Part shown: in pieces, positions 1 through 15,800 of the stretch
How positions within the stretch are numbered: position 1 is the first letter of the stretch
How the letters are laid out: every line of letters starts with the position of its first letter
Source of the DNA: Thalassospira profundimaris
Lineage (GTDB): Bacteria; Pseudomonadota; Alphaproteobacteria; Rhodospirillales; Thalassospiraceae
Assembly (NCBI RefSeq): GCF_003326795.1
Contig: NZ_JPWI01000001.1
Span: 806,001 to 870,000, forward strand
Length of the DNA: 64,000 bases
Direction of reading: 5' to 3'
Made by a program: the position numbers and the translations under genes
Notes under the pieces: generated by a model
Told to the model about the DNA's origin: nothing
What the model saw: the letters and a program-made list of their open reading frames with translations, nothing else
Database searches by the model: none

Positions 1-810
1 GGTTCATCTGCCGGCGAGACGGGTTCTGGCGATACCACATCCGGTGATACCGATGCAGGTGATACCGGCACAGACAGCACGAATGGTGGTGCCGCGGCAG
101 AAACCGGGACCGGTTCGGACGGGTCGGATAACAGTTCCGACACCCGGACCGATACCACGGGTGGCAGCAGCGGTGTGGACACTTCGGGGACAGAGACGTC
201 TGGCACCGACAGTTCCGGCACAGAGACTTCTGATACTGGCGCTTCCGAAACCGAAACGGATAGCGCAAGCGGATCAGATACGACATCCGGCTCTGATGGT
301 TCAGATACATTGGGCGCGGGCGAAGGCACAACAGGCGGCAGTGATACCGGTACGGATGGTGCGTCCGGATCGGATACGACGGCTGGTGGCGATGGGTCGG
401 ATACCACATCTTCCGGGACGGAAAGTTCCGGTGGTGATGGCGCGACCGCGCAAGAAGACAACAGCACGTCTGGTGCGCAGGCTGGTGCAGATACCACCGG
501 CACAGGTGCCACCGATGGCAGCAGTTCGGAAAGCAATGCCGATTCCGGATCCGGTGATACGTCGCCTGGCGGAATTGATGAAACGGGTGCGTCCGATGGT
601 TCTGCATCCGGTGGCGCAGACGCCGAAAGCGGCACGGATCAGACCGGCGGAACAGACACAACAGCACAAAGTGAAACCACTGAGGGTGACGGTGCCGGTA
701 CGGATACCGGTGCCACATCGGAAGGCGGCGAGACGGCTTCCGAAAGCAATGACGGTTCTTCAGCAACCGATGGTGGCGAAGATACCGGTGCGACGGCCTT
801 TGATAATACA
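1..810 (+). repeat. Low-complexity Ser/Thr/Gly/Asp-rich segment of the RTX protein
   Basis: About 270 codons precede the first RTX nonapeptide and encode almost only S, T, G, D, E and A in degenerate short repeats such as S-G-T-E-T-S and G-S-D-T. It lacks the GGxGxD register, so it is probably a disordered extended linker between an N-terminal part lying outside the window and the calcium-binding region. Confidence 0.75.
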
Positions 811-3800
811 CCGACTGCGGGCGATGACCTGGTTCAGGGCGGCGATGAGGCCGATGTCTTCGGGGGCGGTGCCGGAAACGACACTCTTCAGGGCAATGGC
901 GGCGATGATACGCTTGAAGGCAATGTCGGCGACGACCTTCTGCAGGGGGCAGAGGGCAATGACGTTCTGCGCGGCGAAGCCGGGAATGACGTGCTTCAGG
1001 GCGGTGACGGGGATGACAGCCTTGATGGCGGTGACGGCAATGATGTGCTTCAAGGGGGCTCGGGCAACGATCTTCTGATCGGTGGTGACGGCAATGATGT
1101 CATGGCTGGCGGGTCGGGAAATGATTTCCTGCGCGGTGGTGCCGGTGATGACCACATTCAGGGTGGTAGCGGAACCGACACGGTCAGCTATAGCGATGCC
1201 ACAAGTGCGGTCACGGTCGATCTGTCCAGTGAAACCGCGACTGGTGGCGCGGGCAATGACGTCGTCCAGATGGTCGAGAATGTTGTTGGTTCCGATTACG
1301 ACGATCACCTTACCGGTGATGATGCCAATAACGTTCTTGAAGGTGGAGCGGGCATCGACACGCTGACGGGCGGGGCCGGGGATGACACCCTGACCGGTGG
1401 TTCTGGCAATGATGACTTTGAACTGACCGAGAATTTCGGCAATGACACCATTACCGATTTCTCAGGTTCTGAAGACATTATCGATTTGTCGCGGCTCGGC
1501 ATTCAGGATTTCGCGACCCTGCAAACCATGATGTCCGATGATGGTAACGGTAATACGGTTATCGATTTCGGTGATCAGGGTGTGCTGACCCTTGAAGGTG
1601 TCAGCAGTGACAGCCTTGTCGCAGATGATTTCCGCGGTTTCGGTCGCATCTTTGAATCCGAAAATGACGATGTTGAAGGCGGTACCGATGGCAGCGATGC
1701 CATTTACGGGTATGGCGGTAACGACACCCTTGGCGGTGGCGACGGCGACGACGTTGTTTCGGGCGGCTATGGCGATGATACGGTATCGGGTGGTGCGGGG
1801 AACGATACCCTGCGTGGCCAGGAAGGTATCGATACCGTCGACTATTCCGGTGCGACGGGCGGTGTTCAGGTCGATCTTGAAGCCGGGACCGCAACCGGTG
1901 CTGATGGCAATGACGTTCTTGATCGTATCGAAAATGCCATCGGGTCGGGCTATGACGACGAAATTTATGGCGATAGCGGCGTAAACGTCCTGAGCGGCGG
2001 TGACGGTAATGACACGCTTGTCGGACGCGGCGGTAACGACACCCTCGATGGTGGCGCAGGCGATGACCTGTTTGTCGGTGAAGACGGTTACGACACGATT
2101 ATTGGTGGTGAAGGATCCGATACGCTTGACCTGAGCGCGTTCGATGCCGCTCAGGAAGTTCACCTTACGTCGGGGACCGCACGCGATACCGGTACAGGCG
2201 AAACAGACAGCATTTCCAGCATCGAGAATGTCATTACCGGGGCTGGCGACGATACGGTTATTGGCAGTTCTGATGACAACGTCATTTCAACCGGCGCAGG
2301 CGATGATTCTGTGCGCGCAATCGGTGGCAATGACACGGTTGACGGTGGCGAAGGTAACGACACAATCAGCTTTGGCAGTCAGAACGGGTTGAATGTCAAT
2401 CTTGCAACCGGCACGGCGGTGACTGATTCCGGGGTCTCGGAAATCTCGAATTTCGAGAATGTTGTCGGCACCGGGAACGTCGACATCATCACCGGTGATG
2501 ATGGCAACAACATCCTGTCTGGCCAAAACGGTGACGATACGCTGGCTGGCGGTGGCGGGGATGACACCCTTTTGGGGGGTGACGGATTTGATACCGTTGA
2601 CTACTCGAATGTTGACGGCGGTGTGCAGGTCGACCTTGTCAACGGTGCGGCAACTGGTGACGGTACGGACACACTGTCGAGCATCGAAAATGTTGTTTCA
2701 GGTTCGGGAAATGACGTTGTCTATGGGAACAGCCAGGGGAATATCATTGATACCGGCGCTGGCGACGATACCGTTTATGGCAGTGGTGGTATTGATACCC
2801 TGATCGGCGGCGAAGGTACGGACACCCTAAGCTATAATTCCGGCGTGGACGATACGCTGAACCCGGGAATTTCTGTCGATCTTGAAGCAGGAACGGTTAC
2901 CGGCAGCAATTTTGTCGATTTGATTTCCGGGTTCGAGGAAATCGAGGGATCGTCCGGTGCCGACACGATGCTGGGCAGTGATGGCGATGATATCTTTGTC
3001 GGCGGTGCCGGGAATGACACGCTTGATGGTCGTGCCGGTGATGACACACTGACCGGTGGTTCGGGTGCGGATACTTTTGTCGTTTCGCCAGATAGCGGCA
3101 ATGATGTCGTTACCGATTTTGATCCGGCTTTCGATGTCATTGATATCCAGGGCATCGACGGGCTTGAGCTGTTTTCCGATATTGCCGACTTCATTGGTGA
3201 AGACGCCGCAGGCAATGCGACCATTACGGTTGGCGATGCGGTCATCACCCTTGAAGGTGTTGATCCAAACAGTCTGACCTATGCCAATTTTGCCGGTATC
3301 CGGTCGCTTGAAGGGACCGAACAGAAAGATATTCTTGAAGGCACAAGCCGCAGTGATGTGATCAATGCCAAGGCTGGTCATGACACCGTCACCGGTGGTG
3401 CCGGAAATGACACGATCGATGGTGGATCGGGCAATGACGTCATTTCGGGTGGCAGCGGCTCTGACACCATCACCGGTGGTGATGGTAATGATGCGATCAC
3501 TGGCGGTACGGGCAGTGATGTTCTTGATGGTGGTGAAGGTACCGATACGCTGAGCTATCAGGACCTGGCCACCGGTGTGACTGTCGATCTGGAAGCCAAT
3601 CAGGCGACAGCCGGTACGGATACCGACATTGTTTCAAACTTTGAAAACGTAACAGGCTCTTCCTACAACGATACGATTTCGGGGGATGAAAACGCCAATA
3701 CTCTGCGCGGTGGCGTGGGTGATGACGTGCTCGAAGGGCGCGGTGGTGATGACGAACTTCTTGGCGGTGTTGGCGAAGATACGCTGGCTGGTGGCGAAGG

Positions 3801-6800
3801 CAATGACATCCTTAATGGTGAAACCGGTGATGACACCGTTACCTATGAGGATGCATCAGGTGGTGTAACTGTCGACCTTGCTGCAGGCACTGCAACGGGT
3901 GCCGATGGCGACGACACGCTTATTGATATTGAAAACCTGATCGGGTCCGGACATGACGATGTTCTGACAGGTTCCGTGCTTGCCAACTCGATTGATGGTG
4001 GTGCCGGTGATGACATCATCGATTCCGGTGCAGGCAGTGACGTTGTAACCGGTGGCGAAGGTGCAGATACCTTTGTTCTGAGCAATATCAGTGACGAGGT
4101 GGTCGTAACCGACTTTGATCCGGCTGAAGACAAGATTGATCTTAGCGGATTTGGAATCCCGAACTTTGAAGCGCTGAAGAAACTGATCTCGACCAATGAA
4201 AATGGCGATGCCGTTATCACTGTCAATGACAGCACAATGGTCCTGACCGGTGTTTCGCCAGATGATCTCGGTGCAGACAATTTCGTTGATATTGACAGTC
4301 TTGGTGCAACCGACGGCGATGATGTTCTGCAGGGAACCTCGCACGAGGAAATCATTGATGGTCTTGGTGGCAACGACACCATCAACGGTGGTGCGGGCGA
4401 TGACACCATCTATGGCAATAATGGCGATGACACACTTTCGGGTGGTCAGGGCAGCGACGTCATCGATGGTGGCGACGGTCAGGATACAGTTGACTACAAA
4501 GGAACCGGCGCGGTCACAGTCAATCTGGAAACCGGTACGGGCGGTATTGCCGGTGAAGACACGCTTATCGATATCGAGAATGTCAGCGGGTCAAACCAGA
4601 AAGACATCATCACGGGTAATGATGGCGCAAACACGTTAAGCGGTAATGCTGGCGATGATACGATTGCTGGTGGCGCAGGCGATGACGTCCTTCTTGGCGG
4701 TGTCGGAAATGACAAGCTTGTCGGTGGCGCCGGAGACGACGCGCTTGTCGGCGGCGACGGGATCGATCTTGCAGATTACAGTGCTGCCGAAGGCGGGGTA
4801 ACGGTTGATCTTTCTTCTGGTACGGCTTCTGGCGCTGATGGCAATGATACCCTTGCCAGCATCGAAAATGTTACCGGTTCTGACCACGATGACACGCTGA
4901 TTGGTGATGATGCCAATAACACGCTGAGTGGCGGTGCAGGCGATGATGTACTTGATGGTGGTGCGGGCAACGACCTTCTGATCGGCGGCGCAGGCGACGA
5001 CATCATCCAAGGCGGCGATGGTGTTGATACCGTTAGCTACGAAAAAGGTGATGCGGTTAGCGTTGATCTGTCCGAAGGAACGGCGACGCGTGCAGATGGT
5101 ACCGATACCATCAGTGGTGTTGAAAACGTAACCGGTTCGAATTTTGCCGACACGATCACTGGTGATGATGGCAATAACATCATCAAGGCGGGTGGTGGTG
5201 CGGACACCATTACCGGTGGTGCGGGCGATGACACGCTGACCGGTGGTGCGGGGGCCGATGTTTACGTTGTCAGACCGAATGATGGCGCCGATACCGTTAC
5301 CGATTTTGCGGTTGGCGAAGACCAGATCGATATCACCGGACTTGGTATTGATACCTATGGTGAACTCTATGAAATGATGTCTGAAAACGAAAACGGTGAC
5401 CTTGTCATCGATTTCGGTGAAGGCACGTCCATGGTTCTTCAGGGTGTCGGTCTGGATGATATCACCGCCGACAACTTTATTGGCGTGCGCGATATCGTCG
5501 GGACCAGTGGTGATGACACCATGTTTGGCACCGATGGTCAGGATACGCTGTCGGGCCTTGACGGTAACGATACGATCTATGGTCTGGAAGATAACGACAG
5601 TATTTTCGGCGGTGCTGGTGATGACACGCTGATCGGCGGCGATGGCAATGATATCCTTGACGGTGGTGATGGCATTGACACCGCTGACTACAGTGACGAG
5701 ACCGGACAGGTTAATGTTGATCTGAATGCCGGTGCCGCGACAGGCAGTGGTGGAAGCGATAGTCTCCGTAACATTGAAAATATTGTGTCGGGTGCAGGCA
5801 ACGATCACCTGACGGGCTCAAGTGGTGACAACCTGCTTGTCGGGGGCGAGGGCGACGACGTTCTCGAAGGCCTGGACGGCGATGACACCCTGGTTGGTGG
5901 TGCAGGCAGCGACACGGTCAGCTATGCCAACGCCGAAGGTGGTGTTTCGGTCAATCTTGAAGAACAGACCGCAACCGGTGCCGCGGGTGACGATACCCTG
6001 TCTGGTATCGAGAATATCGTCGGTTCTGCGCATGATGATACGCTTGCCGGGGATAGTGGTGATAACAACATCAATGCCGGTGCAGGCAATGATACTATCA
6101 TTGCAACTGGTGGGGACGATATTCTGCGTGGCCACGCAGGTATTGATACGGTGGATTATGGTAATGCGACGGGCGGCATCGTCGCGGACCTTGAGGCAGG
6201 TACGGTAACCGGTCTTGGCACCGACAAGGTTGAAAATATCGAGAACCTTACTGGTTCCGATTTTAATGACACCATCACGGGTAACCAGTTTAACAACGTT
6301 CTGTCTGGTGAGGATGGCGACGATACACTATCAGGTGGCAACGGCGACGATACGCTTCTTGGTGGTGCAGGCAATGACCTTCTTGACGGTGGCAAGGGTA
6401 GTGACCTGATTGATGGCGGCGACGGTATCGATACGGTTGACTATAGCGAAGAACAACACGGTGTTGAGATCAATCTCGGCACTGGTGAAACAGACGCTGA
6501 AACCGGTGATACGGTCCTTAATGTCGAGAACGTTATTGGTTCTGCGCGCGCAGACACCATCACCGGTTCGGACGCAAACAACACTATTTTGTCTGGCAGT
6601 GGCGATGACGTTCTCAGAGGCAGCGCAGGTGACGATGTCATCGACGGTGGTGCCGGTCAGGATGTCATTGATTACAGCGACAGCACCACAGGTGTTGATG
6701 TCGACCTTGAGGCCGGAACCACGCAAAAAGCTGACGGTACTGACCTGATCAGCAATGTCGAAGATGTTACCGGCTCCGATGCCAATGACAGTATTGCTGG

Positions 6801-9800
6801 TTCAGACAGTGCCAACACCCTGACCGGTGGGGCGGGTGACGACATCATTGATGGTCGGGGCGGCGATGATTTGATTGCCGGTGGAGAAGGCAACGATACC
6901 CTTTCGGGCGGCGATGGTACCGATACGCTTGATTATTCCGATGCGACCGGCGGCCAGACCATCGACCTTGCATCCGGCACGGCAAGCGGTGCCGATGGCG
7001 ATGATACGATTTCCGGTTTCGAAAATGTAACCGGCACCGAATATGCCGACACCATTACCGGTGACGAGGCGGCAAACGTTATTCTTGGCGGTGCCGGGAA
7101 CGATATGCTGATCGGTGGCGCTGGCAATGACGTCCTGAATGGCGGTGCCGGTGATGACAGCTTTGTCGGTGAACTTGGCGATGACACCTATATTGGTGGC
7201 GAAGGCGCAGATACGCTTGATTACTCGGATGCGCAGTCCGGCCTGAATATCAATCTGCAGACGAATATCGCGACGGGTGACGACACCGGTACAGATACCT
7301 TTAGCGGCATCGAACAGATCATCGGGTCAGACCATGATGACGTTGTTACCGGTGGATCGGGTAACGATACGGTTCTGGCTGGTGCCGGCGATGACACCCT
7401 CACTGGCGGTGCAGGTGATGACATCCTGTCTGGTGGCGACGGAAACGACAGGATTGCTGGCGGTTCAGGGCGCGACATCCTTGATGGTGGCGCGGGTGAA
7501 GATACGCTTTCCTTTGCGGATGAAGGCGGTGTTTCCGTTGATCTGCAAACCGGGGTCACCAGCACTGGTGATACGATTTCCAATTTTGAAAATATCGACG
7601 GCTCGGTCGGTGACGACACGTTGCGCGGGGATGGTAATCGCAACACCCTGAAGGGTGGTCAGGGCAACGACCTTCTTGATGGTCGTGCCGGTGATGACGT
7701 GCTGCTTGGTGGTGCGGGTGATGATACGCTGCGCGGCGGTGCAGGCAGCGACACCATTGATGGTGGCGAAGGTGTTGATACCCTTGATCTGTCTGATCTT
7801 GATGGTGATCAGACCGTCGATTTCAATGCCGGTACCGCGACCGATGGCACCGATACCGATACCTTCACCAATATTGAAAATGTCACCACTGGTGATGGTA
7901 ATGACCTGATCCTTGGCGATGATAACGGCAATGTTATTGATGCCGGTGATGGCGACAATACCGTTGATGGTGGGGCAGGTGCCGATACGATCACCACAGG
8001 GGATGGCGCCGATCTGGTCGATGGTGGTGCCGGTAATGACACCATCAGCACCGGTGCGGGTGCCGACACCATCCAGGGCGGTGATGGCAATGATGTCATT
8101 TCGTCGGGGAGTGGTGATGACCTGATCGAAGGTGGTGCTGGTAATGACACCATCTCGGCCGGAAGCGGTTCTGACATCATTGATGGCGGTGCCGGAAACG
8201 ACACCATTCTGTCAGGTGCGGGCGATGACACCATTATCGGTGGCGACGGCCTTGATACCGCAAGCTATATCGATTCTGAATCGGGTGTGACCGTCGACAC
8301 CAGCAATGACACCGTCAGCGGAACTTCCACCGGAACAGATACCCTTGACGGGATCGAGATTGTCCGTGGGTCCGAGTTCAACGATACCTTTATTGGTGGC
8401 GGCCAAAGCGACACCTTCATCGGCGGTGCGGGTGATGACACCTTTGATGCCGGTGCGGGGAATGACACGCTGACCCTTGGCAGCGGTTCCGATCAGGTCA
8501 TCTTTAATCCGGGCGATGGCAATGACACCATTACCGACTTCAATGTCGGTCAGGATGCCATTGACCTGACCAGCTTCAATATTGCCGGTTATGACGCGCT
8601 TGAAGAACTGTTTGGCACCGATGCCAATGGCGATCTGACCATCAATCTTGAAAGTGGCGACACCATCACGCTCAAGGGCGTGAGCGCATCGCAACTGAGT
8701 GCCGATAACTTCATCGGTGTGGATGTTCGTCTTGGTACGGATGATGCCGATGAAATGATCGGTGGCGACGGCGATGACATCATCAATGCGCAGGGTGGTG
8801 ACGATACGGTCGACGGCGGTCTTGGCAATGATCGCCTGATCGGTGGTGACGGCAATGACACCCTTGATGGGGGCGCAGGAAACGACACGCTGGTTGGCGG
8901 TGCCGGGTCAGACATCCTTGTCGGTGGCGATGGCAACGATACGGTCGATTATTCGACCGAGGGTGCCGGCATTGTTGCCGACCTCGAAAACGGGACGGTG
9001 ACCGGTGGCGACGGCAATGACGTTCTTGATGGCGTTGAAAATGTCATTGGCACGCTTCATGACGATACGCTGATCGGCAACGATCAGAACAATACGCTGT
9101 CCGGCCTTGACGGCGATGACACCCTTGTTGGTGGCAGTGGCGATGACGTGATCGACGGTGGCGAAGGTTCTGACACCGTTGATTACAGCACCGCGACCCA
9201 GGGCGTCCAGATTGACCTTAATGCCGGGACCGCAACCGGTCAGGGCACCGATAGCCTTAATGACATCGAGAATGTTGTTGGCTCGGACTACAACGACGTC
9301 ATCAAGGGCGACGCGGCAAGCAATACCATTTCCTCGGGTGCAGGTGGCGACGCGATTGACGCGGGCGCAGGCGATGACGTGATTGATGCTGGCGACGGTG
9401 TCGATGAAGTCAGTGGCGGCGACGGCAATGACATCATTGATGGTGGTGCCGGTGGCGACATCCTTCTGGGTGAAGCAGGCGACGACACCATCAGCAGTGG
9501 CGACGGCGATGACATTGTCGAAGGCGGCACGGGCGACGACTGGGTCTATGGCGATGCCGGTGACGATATCCTTGATGGTGGCGATGGCGATCTCGATACG
9601 GTCGATTATTCCAATGTGGATGGCGGCGTCACCGTCGATCTGGTCAAGGAATATGCGACCGGTGCAGCGGGCGATGACATTGTTCGCAACTTCGAACGTG
9701 TTATCGGGACCGATTATGCCGATACCCTGATCGGTAGTGACGGCATCAATACCCTTGATGGTGGTTCGGGCAACGATACCCTGTTTGGCGGGGCGGGCGA

Positions 9801-12800
9801 TGACGTGATCATCACCGGTGCTGGCGAAGACATGATCGTTCTGAAGCCGGGCGGCGGACATGACACCGCAACCGACTTTGACGTCCAAAAAGACATGATC
9901 GACCTGTCGGCTTATGGCATCGAGGATTACGCAACCCTGCGTGATCAGATGTTTGACGACGAGAACGGCAATGCCGTCATCACGGTTGGCGATGACAGCA
10001 TCACGCTTGAAGGTGTGTCGGTTGATGATCTTGGGCCCGAGAACTTCTTTGGCTATGACGTAATTTACGGCACCGAGTTCGAAGACAACATTACCGGCAG
10101 CCAGATCAGCGACGAGATCCACGCCCTTGAAAGCGACGACATTGTCGATGGCAAGGCGGGCAATGACGACATTTACGGTAATGAAGGCAATGACACGCTG
10201 ATCGGTGGCGCAGGCGATGACACGCTGCGCGGCGGCGATGGCAGTGATACGGCCGATTATTCCGATACGACCGAAGGCGTGACTGTTGATCTGGGCGCGG
10301 GCACCGCGACCGGTGAAGCAGGCAATGACACCCTTGAAAGCATCGAAAACGTCACCGGTGGTGACGGTGATGACGTCCTGATTGGCGATGAAAATGCCAA
10401 CATTCTTGATGGCGGCGAAGGCAATGACACCGTCTATGGCAATGGCGGTGACGACACCCTGATCGGTGGCGAAGGCGAAGACGTTCTGTCCTATGAAGGG
10501 GCAGAAAGCGGCGTGACTGTCGATCTTGATGCCGGAACCGCGACCGGTGGTGCGGGGAATGACGTCATTGACGGATTTGAGACCCTGATCGGGTCGGATC
10601 ACGACGATACGCTTGCAGGCAATGATGCCAATAACGTCATTGATGGCGGTGCAGGCAATGACACGCTTTCGGGCGGCGCCGGTGACGACACCCTGATCGG
10701 TGGCGCAGGCAACGATATGGTCGATTATTCCGACCAGACAGATGGCGTTGTTGTTGATCTTGAAAACGGCACGGGTGCCGCAACCGACGGCACTGATACC
10801 CTTGATGGTATCGAAGGCGCGACCGGTGGTGCAGGGGATGACACCCTGACCGGTTCGACCGGTGACAATATTCTTGCTGGTGGTGCGGGTAACGATACGC
10901 TTTCGGGCGGTGCAGGCAATGATACCCTTGCTGGCGGCGAAGGTGCCGACCTCATTGATGGCGGTGCAGGTGACGACGTTCTGTCGTTCGAAGGTGACAG
11001 CGTTGCTGCAGACGGCGAGACCACCGACCATGTCGGCAGCCCGACCACGGATGGTACGGGCGAAGTCGCCGATATTTCCGGCAAGAACCTTTCTGATGAC
11101 AGCTTTGTCGGTGGCGAAGGCAATGACACGCTGGTTGCAGGTGCCGGTGACGATGCCATCATCCTTGATCGCGATCACGAAAATGGCGCGGCCAATCCGG
11201 CCATCGTCGATATCGAAAACATTGATGCCGGTGATGGCAACGATGTGGTCGACCTGACCAGCAATGTTCATTCCTATGGCGATGTCACCATTGATGGTGG
11301 TGCCGGGGACGACACCATCTGGTCAAATGACGGCGATGACGTCATTTCCGGTGGCGAAGGTGCCGATAACATCAATGGTGGTGCCGGTAACGATGTTATC
11401 GATGGCGGTGCCGATGACGACATCATCAATGGCGGCGAAGGCACAGACACCATCGACGGTGGTGCTGGTAATGACACGATTGCAGCCGGTGCAGGCGACG
11501 ATATCCTGATCGGTGGCGACGGCGACGATACCCTTGATCTTTCTGGTGCTGATGGCGCGACCATTGATCTGGGCGCAGGCACGGCAAGCAGCGATGCAAC
11601 CGGTACAGACAGCATCGACGGATTTGAAAACGTCATCGCGACTGATGGCGATGACACCATTTCCGGATCGGACGCCAACAACACCATTGATGCCGGTGCA
11701 GGCAACGATACCGTGACCCTTGATGCCGGGAACGACAATCTTGATGGTGGCGAGGGTGTCGATACCCTTGATCTGTCGGGCACGACTGGTGGCGTCACGG
11801 TTGATCTGGCCGCAGGCACCGCAAGTGGTGCCAATACCGGTTCGGACACGATTGCCAACTTTGAAAATGTTACCGGGTCGGATGATGCCGATACCCTTAC
11901 CGGTTCGGATGGCGACAACGTTATCGACGGTGGCGCAGGTAACGACGTCATTGATGGTGGCGCCGGGGATGATGTTCTTGCCGGTGGTGCCGGGGACGAC
12001 ACCCTTGCTGCGGGTGATGGCAATGACACGCTTTCGGGCGGTGCCGGTTCGGATACCTTTGTCTTTGAAGACGGAACAGACAGCGATCTGGTCAGTGACT
12101 TTGATCTTGGCGCGGATGTGATTTCGCTGCCGGATCTGGGGATTTCGACCTGGACCGAGTTGCAGCCGCTTCTGTCTGATGGTGCGGATGGTGTGGTTAT
12201 TTCTCTGCCATCTGGCGGCACGGTGACCCTTGCGGGTGTCGCGGTTGATGATCTGACACCGGATCATTTCGAAGGCATCGATAATGTCGGAACACCGGGT
12301 GAAGACACCCTGGGTGGCGGCGACGGTGATGACTCGGTTGATGCCGGTGATGGCGACGATACCGTTGACGGTGGCGGTGGTGACGACACGCTTCAGGGCG
12401 GTGGCGGCAGCGACACGGTTGATGGCGGTGACGGCAATGATTCCATCGATGGTGGCGATGGCGACGACACTGTTGGCGGTGGCGATGGTGATGACACCGT
12501 CGGTGGCGGCAGTGGCAATGACACGCTCAGCGGTGGTGGCGGTTCCGATACGCTTGATGGTGGCGACGGCGACGATGTTCTGCAGTTCGAAGCCGACCGT
12601 ACCGGTCATGCCGGTGACAGCACCGATCACGTGGGCAGCCCGGGTGTCGATGGCACCGGCGACGTTGCCGGTCTTGAAGGTCTTGGAATCAGCGATGACC
12701 AGTTCAATGGCGGTGAAGGCGTTGATACGCTTCTTGGCACATCGGGCGCAGACGCGATTATCCTTGATGCCGACCATGCAGATGGTTCCAACGCCCCAGC

Positions 12801-15800
12801 GATCAGCGACATCGAAGTCATTGATACGGGGGCGGGTGACGATGTTGTTGACCTGACCAGCCAGACCGATGGTTATGGCGATGTGACGGTGAATGCCGGG
12901 ACCGGTAATGACACGGTCTGGACCAGTGCGGGCAATGATGAAATCAATGCCGGTGACGGCGATGACGTGATCCATGATGGTGCGGGCAACGACGTTGTTG
13001 ATGCCGGTGCGGGCAATGACATCATCGAAGGCAGCCTTGGCAACGACACCATTGATGGTGGCGATGGCATTGACCTTCTTGATCTGTCCGATGCCGATGG
13101 TGTGAATGTCGATCTGGGTGCAGGCACGGCACAGTCCGATGCATTTGGCTCTGACAGTGTCGCGAATATTGAAAATGTGGCGGGTTCTGGTGGTGATGAC
13201 ATCATCACCGGTTCGGACGCGGTCAACGTCATTGACGGTGGCGCAGGAAATGACACCCTTGATGGTGGTGCGGGCAATGACACCGTTATTGCCGGTGCAG
13301 GTGACGATACGGTTCTGGCCGGTGCGGGCGATGATACCCTTGCCGGGGATGACGGTATCGATACCCTCGATATGGCGGGCGCCGACGGCGCGGTTGTTGA
13401 TCTTGCTGCGGGCACAGCATCCTCGACCGAGACCGGCAATGACACCATTTCAGGCTTTGAAAATGTAACAGGCAGTGACAGTGCCGACACCATCACGGGC
13501 AGCGACGGTGCAAATACCATAGCATCGGGTGCCGGTGACGATGTTGTCGATGGCGGTGCCGGGGATGACGTCATTGATGGTGGTGCCGGCAATGACAGTC
13601 TGCTTGGCGGCGCTGGCAATGACACCATTGATGGCGGTGCGGGCGACGACCGGATTGATGCCGGTCTTGGCGATGATACCCTGACCGGTGGTGCAGGCGC
13701 AGATACCTTCAGCTTTGCCGATGGTACGGATGATGATCTGGTCAGTGATTTCACCGTCGGTGAAGACCAGATTGCCCTGCCCGATAGCGGTGTGACCAGC
13801 TGGACCGAATTGCGCGACATGCTGTCGAACGGTCCGGATGGCGCGGTGATTACGCTACCATCTGGTGGTACGGTGACGCTTGCCGGTGTTGCGGTCGAAG
13901 ACCTTGGGCCGGGCGACTTTGAAGGCATCGACAACGTTCCGACCGAAGGCAATGACAGCCTTGGTGGTTCGGGTGGCGACGATACCGTTGATGGCGGTGG
14001 CGGCGATGACACCCTGTCGGGCGGCGGTGGCAATGATACGCTGGGCGGTGGCGAAGGTGATGACACCATTGATGGTGGCACCGGAAATGACACGCTAAGC
14101 GGTGGCGACGGCACCGACACCCTTGACGGCGGCGATGGTGATGACGTGCTTGAATTCGGTGCCGATGGCACCGGTCAGGCAGGCGACAGCACCGACCATG
14201 TCGGAAGCCCGGGCGTTGATGGCACCGGTGATGTTGCCGGTCTCGAAGGTCTTGGCGTCAGTGACGATGTCTATGACGGTGGTGCGGGCGTTGATACGCT
14301 GGTCGGGACGAGTGGTGGCGATGCCATCATCCTTGATAGCGACCATGCGAATGGTGCCGCCAATCCGTCCATCGTTGATGTTGAAGTCATCAATACCGGT
14401 GACGGTGATGACGTGGTCGATCTGACCAGTCAGGTTCATGCCTATGGCGATGTGACGGTCAATGCCGGAACCGGCGATGACACCGTCTGGACCAGTGCGG
14501 GCAATGACGAAATCAATGCCGGTGACGGCAACGACCACATCAATGCAGGTGCAGGTAACGATATCGTTGATGCCGGTGCAGGCAATGACACGGTTGTCGG
14601 TGATGCCGGTAATGACACCCTGATCGGTGGCGAGGGTACTGATACCCTGGACATGTCCGATGTTGGTGTGGATGTTGCGGTTAACCTTGAAAATGGTACA
14701 GCCGATAGCAGTGAAACCGGATCGGATATTGTTTCGGGCTTTGAAAACCTGATCACCGGTTCGGGCGATGATACCGTTACGGGCAGTGCGGCGAACGATA
14801 CCATCACGACCGGCGATGGTGCCGATACGATTGATGGCGGCGACGGCATCGACCTGATTGACGGTGGTGCCGGAAATGACGTGATTTCCGATGGTGCCGG
14901 TAGTGACCTTGTCATGGCAGGTTCCGGAAATGATACGGTTGTCGCCGGTTCGGGCAATGACAGCCTTGATGGTGGCGACGGTGTCGATACCCTTGATATG
15001 TCGGGTGCATCGGGTGATGCGGTTGTCGATCTGGGGGCAGGTACGGCAACGTCGGCCGAAACCGGAAATGACCAGATTTCGAACTTTGAAAATGTCACCA
15101 CCGGTGCCGGTGATGACCAGATCACAGGTTCGAACGCCGATAACGTGATCAATGCCGGTGCGGGCAGTGACACCATTGATGGTGGTGCAGGCGATGACAC
15201 TGTTTGGGGTGGCGCGGGTGCGGACACATTTGTCTTTGCCGATGGCACCGATGATGATGTTGTCAGCGATTTCACCCGTGGTGAAGACAAGCTTTCAATC
15301 GATGATCTTGGCATCGAACGTTGGGCCGATCTTGTTCCATTGCTCAGTGAAAACGGCAATGGGGACGCGGTTCTGAACCTGCCAGCGGGCGGGACTGTGA
15401 CCCTCGTCGGTGTGGGCCTGAGCGATCTGAGCGCAGATGACTTTACCAACATCACCGATGGCGCAACGCCGTATGATGATGTGCTTGAAGGCACGGATGG
15501 CGACGACACCATCGATGCGCTGGCAGGTAATGATACCGTTACCGGTGGTGCAGGCGACGATACCCTGTTGGGTAATGACGGTTCGGACACCATTGATGGC
15601 GGTACCGGCAGCGACAGCATCGACGGCGGTGCGGGCAACGATACCCTTGAAGGTGGTGCCGGTGATGATGCGATCACGGGCGGGGCTGATAATGACACGC
15701 TTTCGGGCGGTGCCGGTGATGACACCCTTGATGGCGGTGCCGGTAACGACGTTCTGAACTTCGAAGCCGACGGTGCGGCAAGCACGGGTGATACCACCGA

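Noticed and set aside
8908..11271. Very long minus-strand open frame (about 787 codons) inside the RTX gene, with similar ones at 17251-19557, 19747-21717, 14442-15881 and others
   Set aside because: These are antisense shadows. The RTX repeats rarely use TTA, CTA or TCA codons in register, so the reverse strand has no stops. Their products are low-complexity images of the repeat, without ribosome binding sites.
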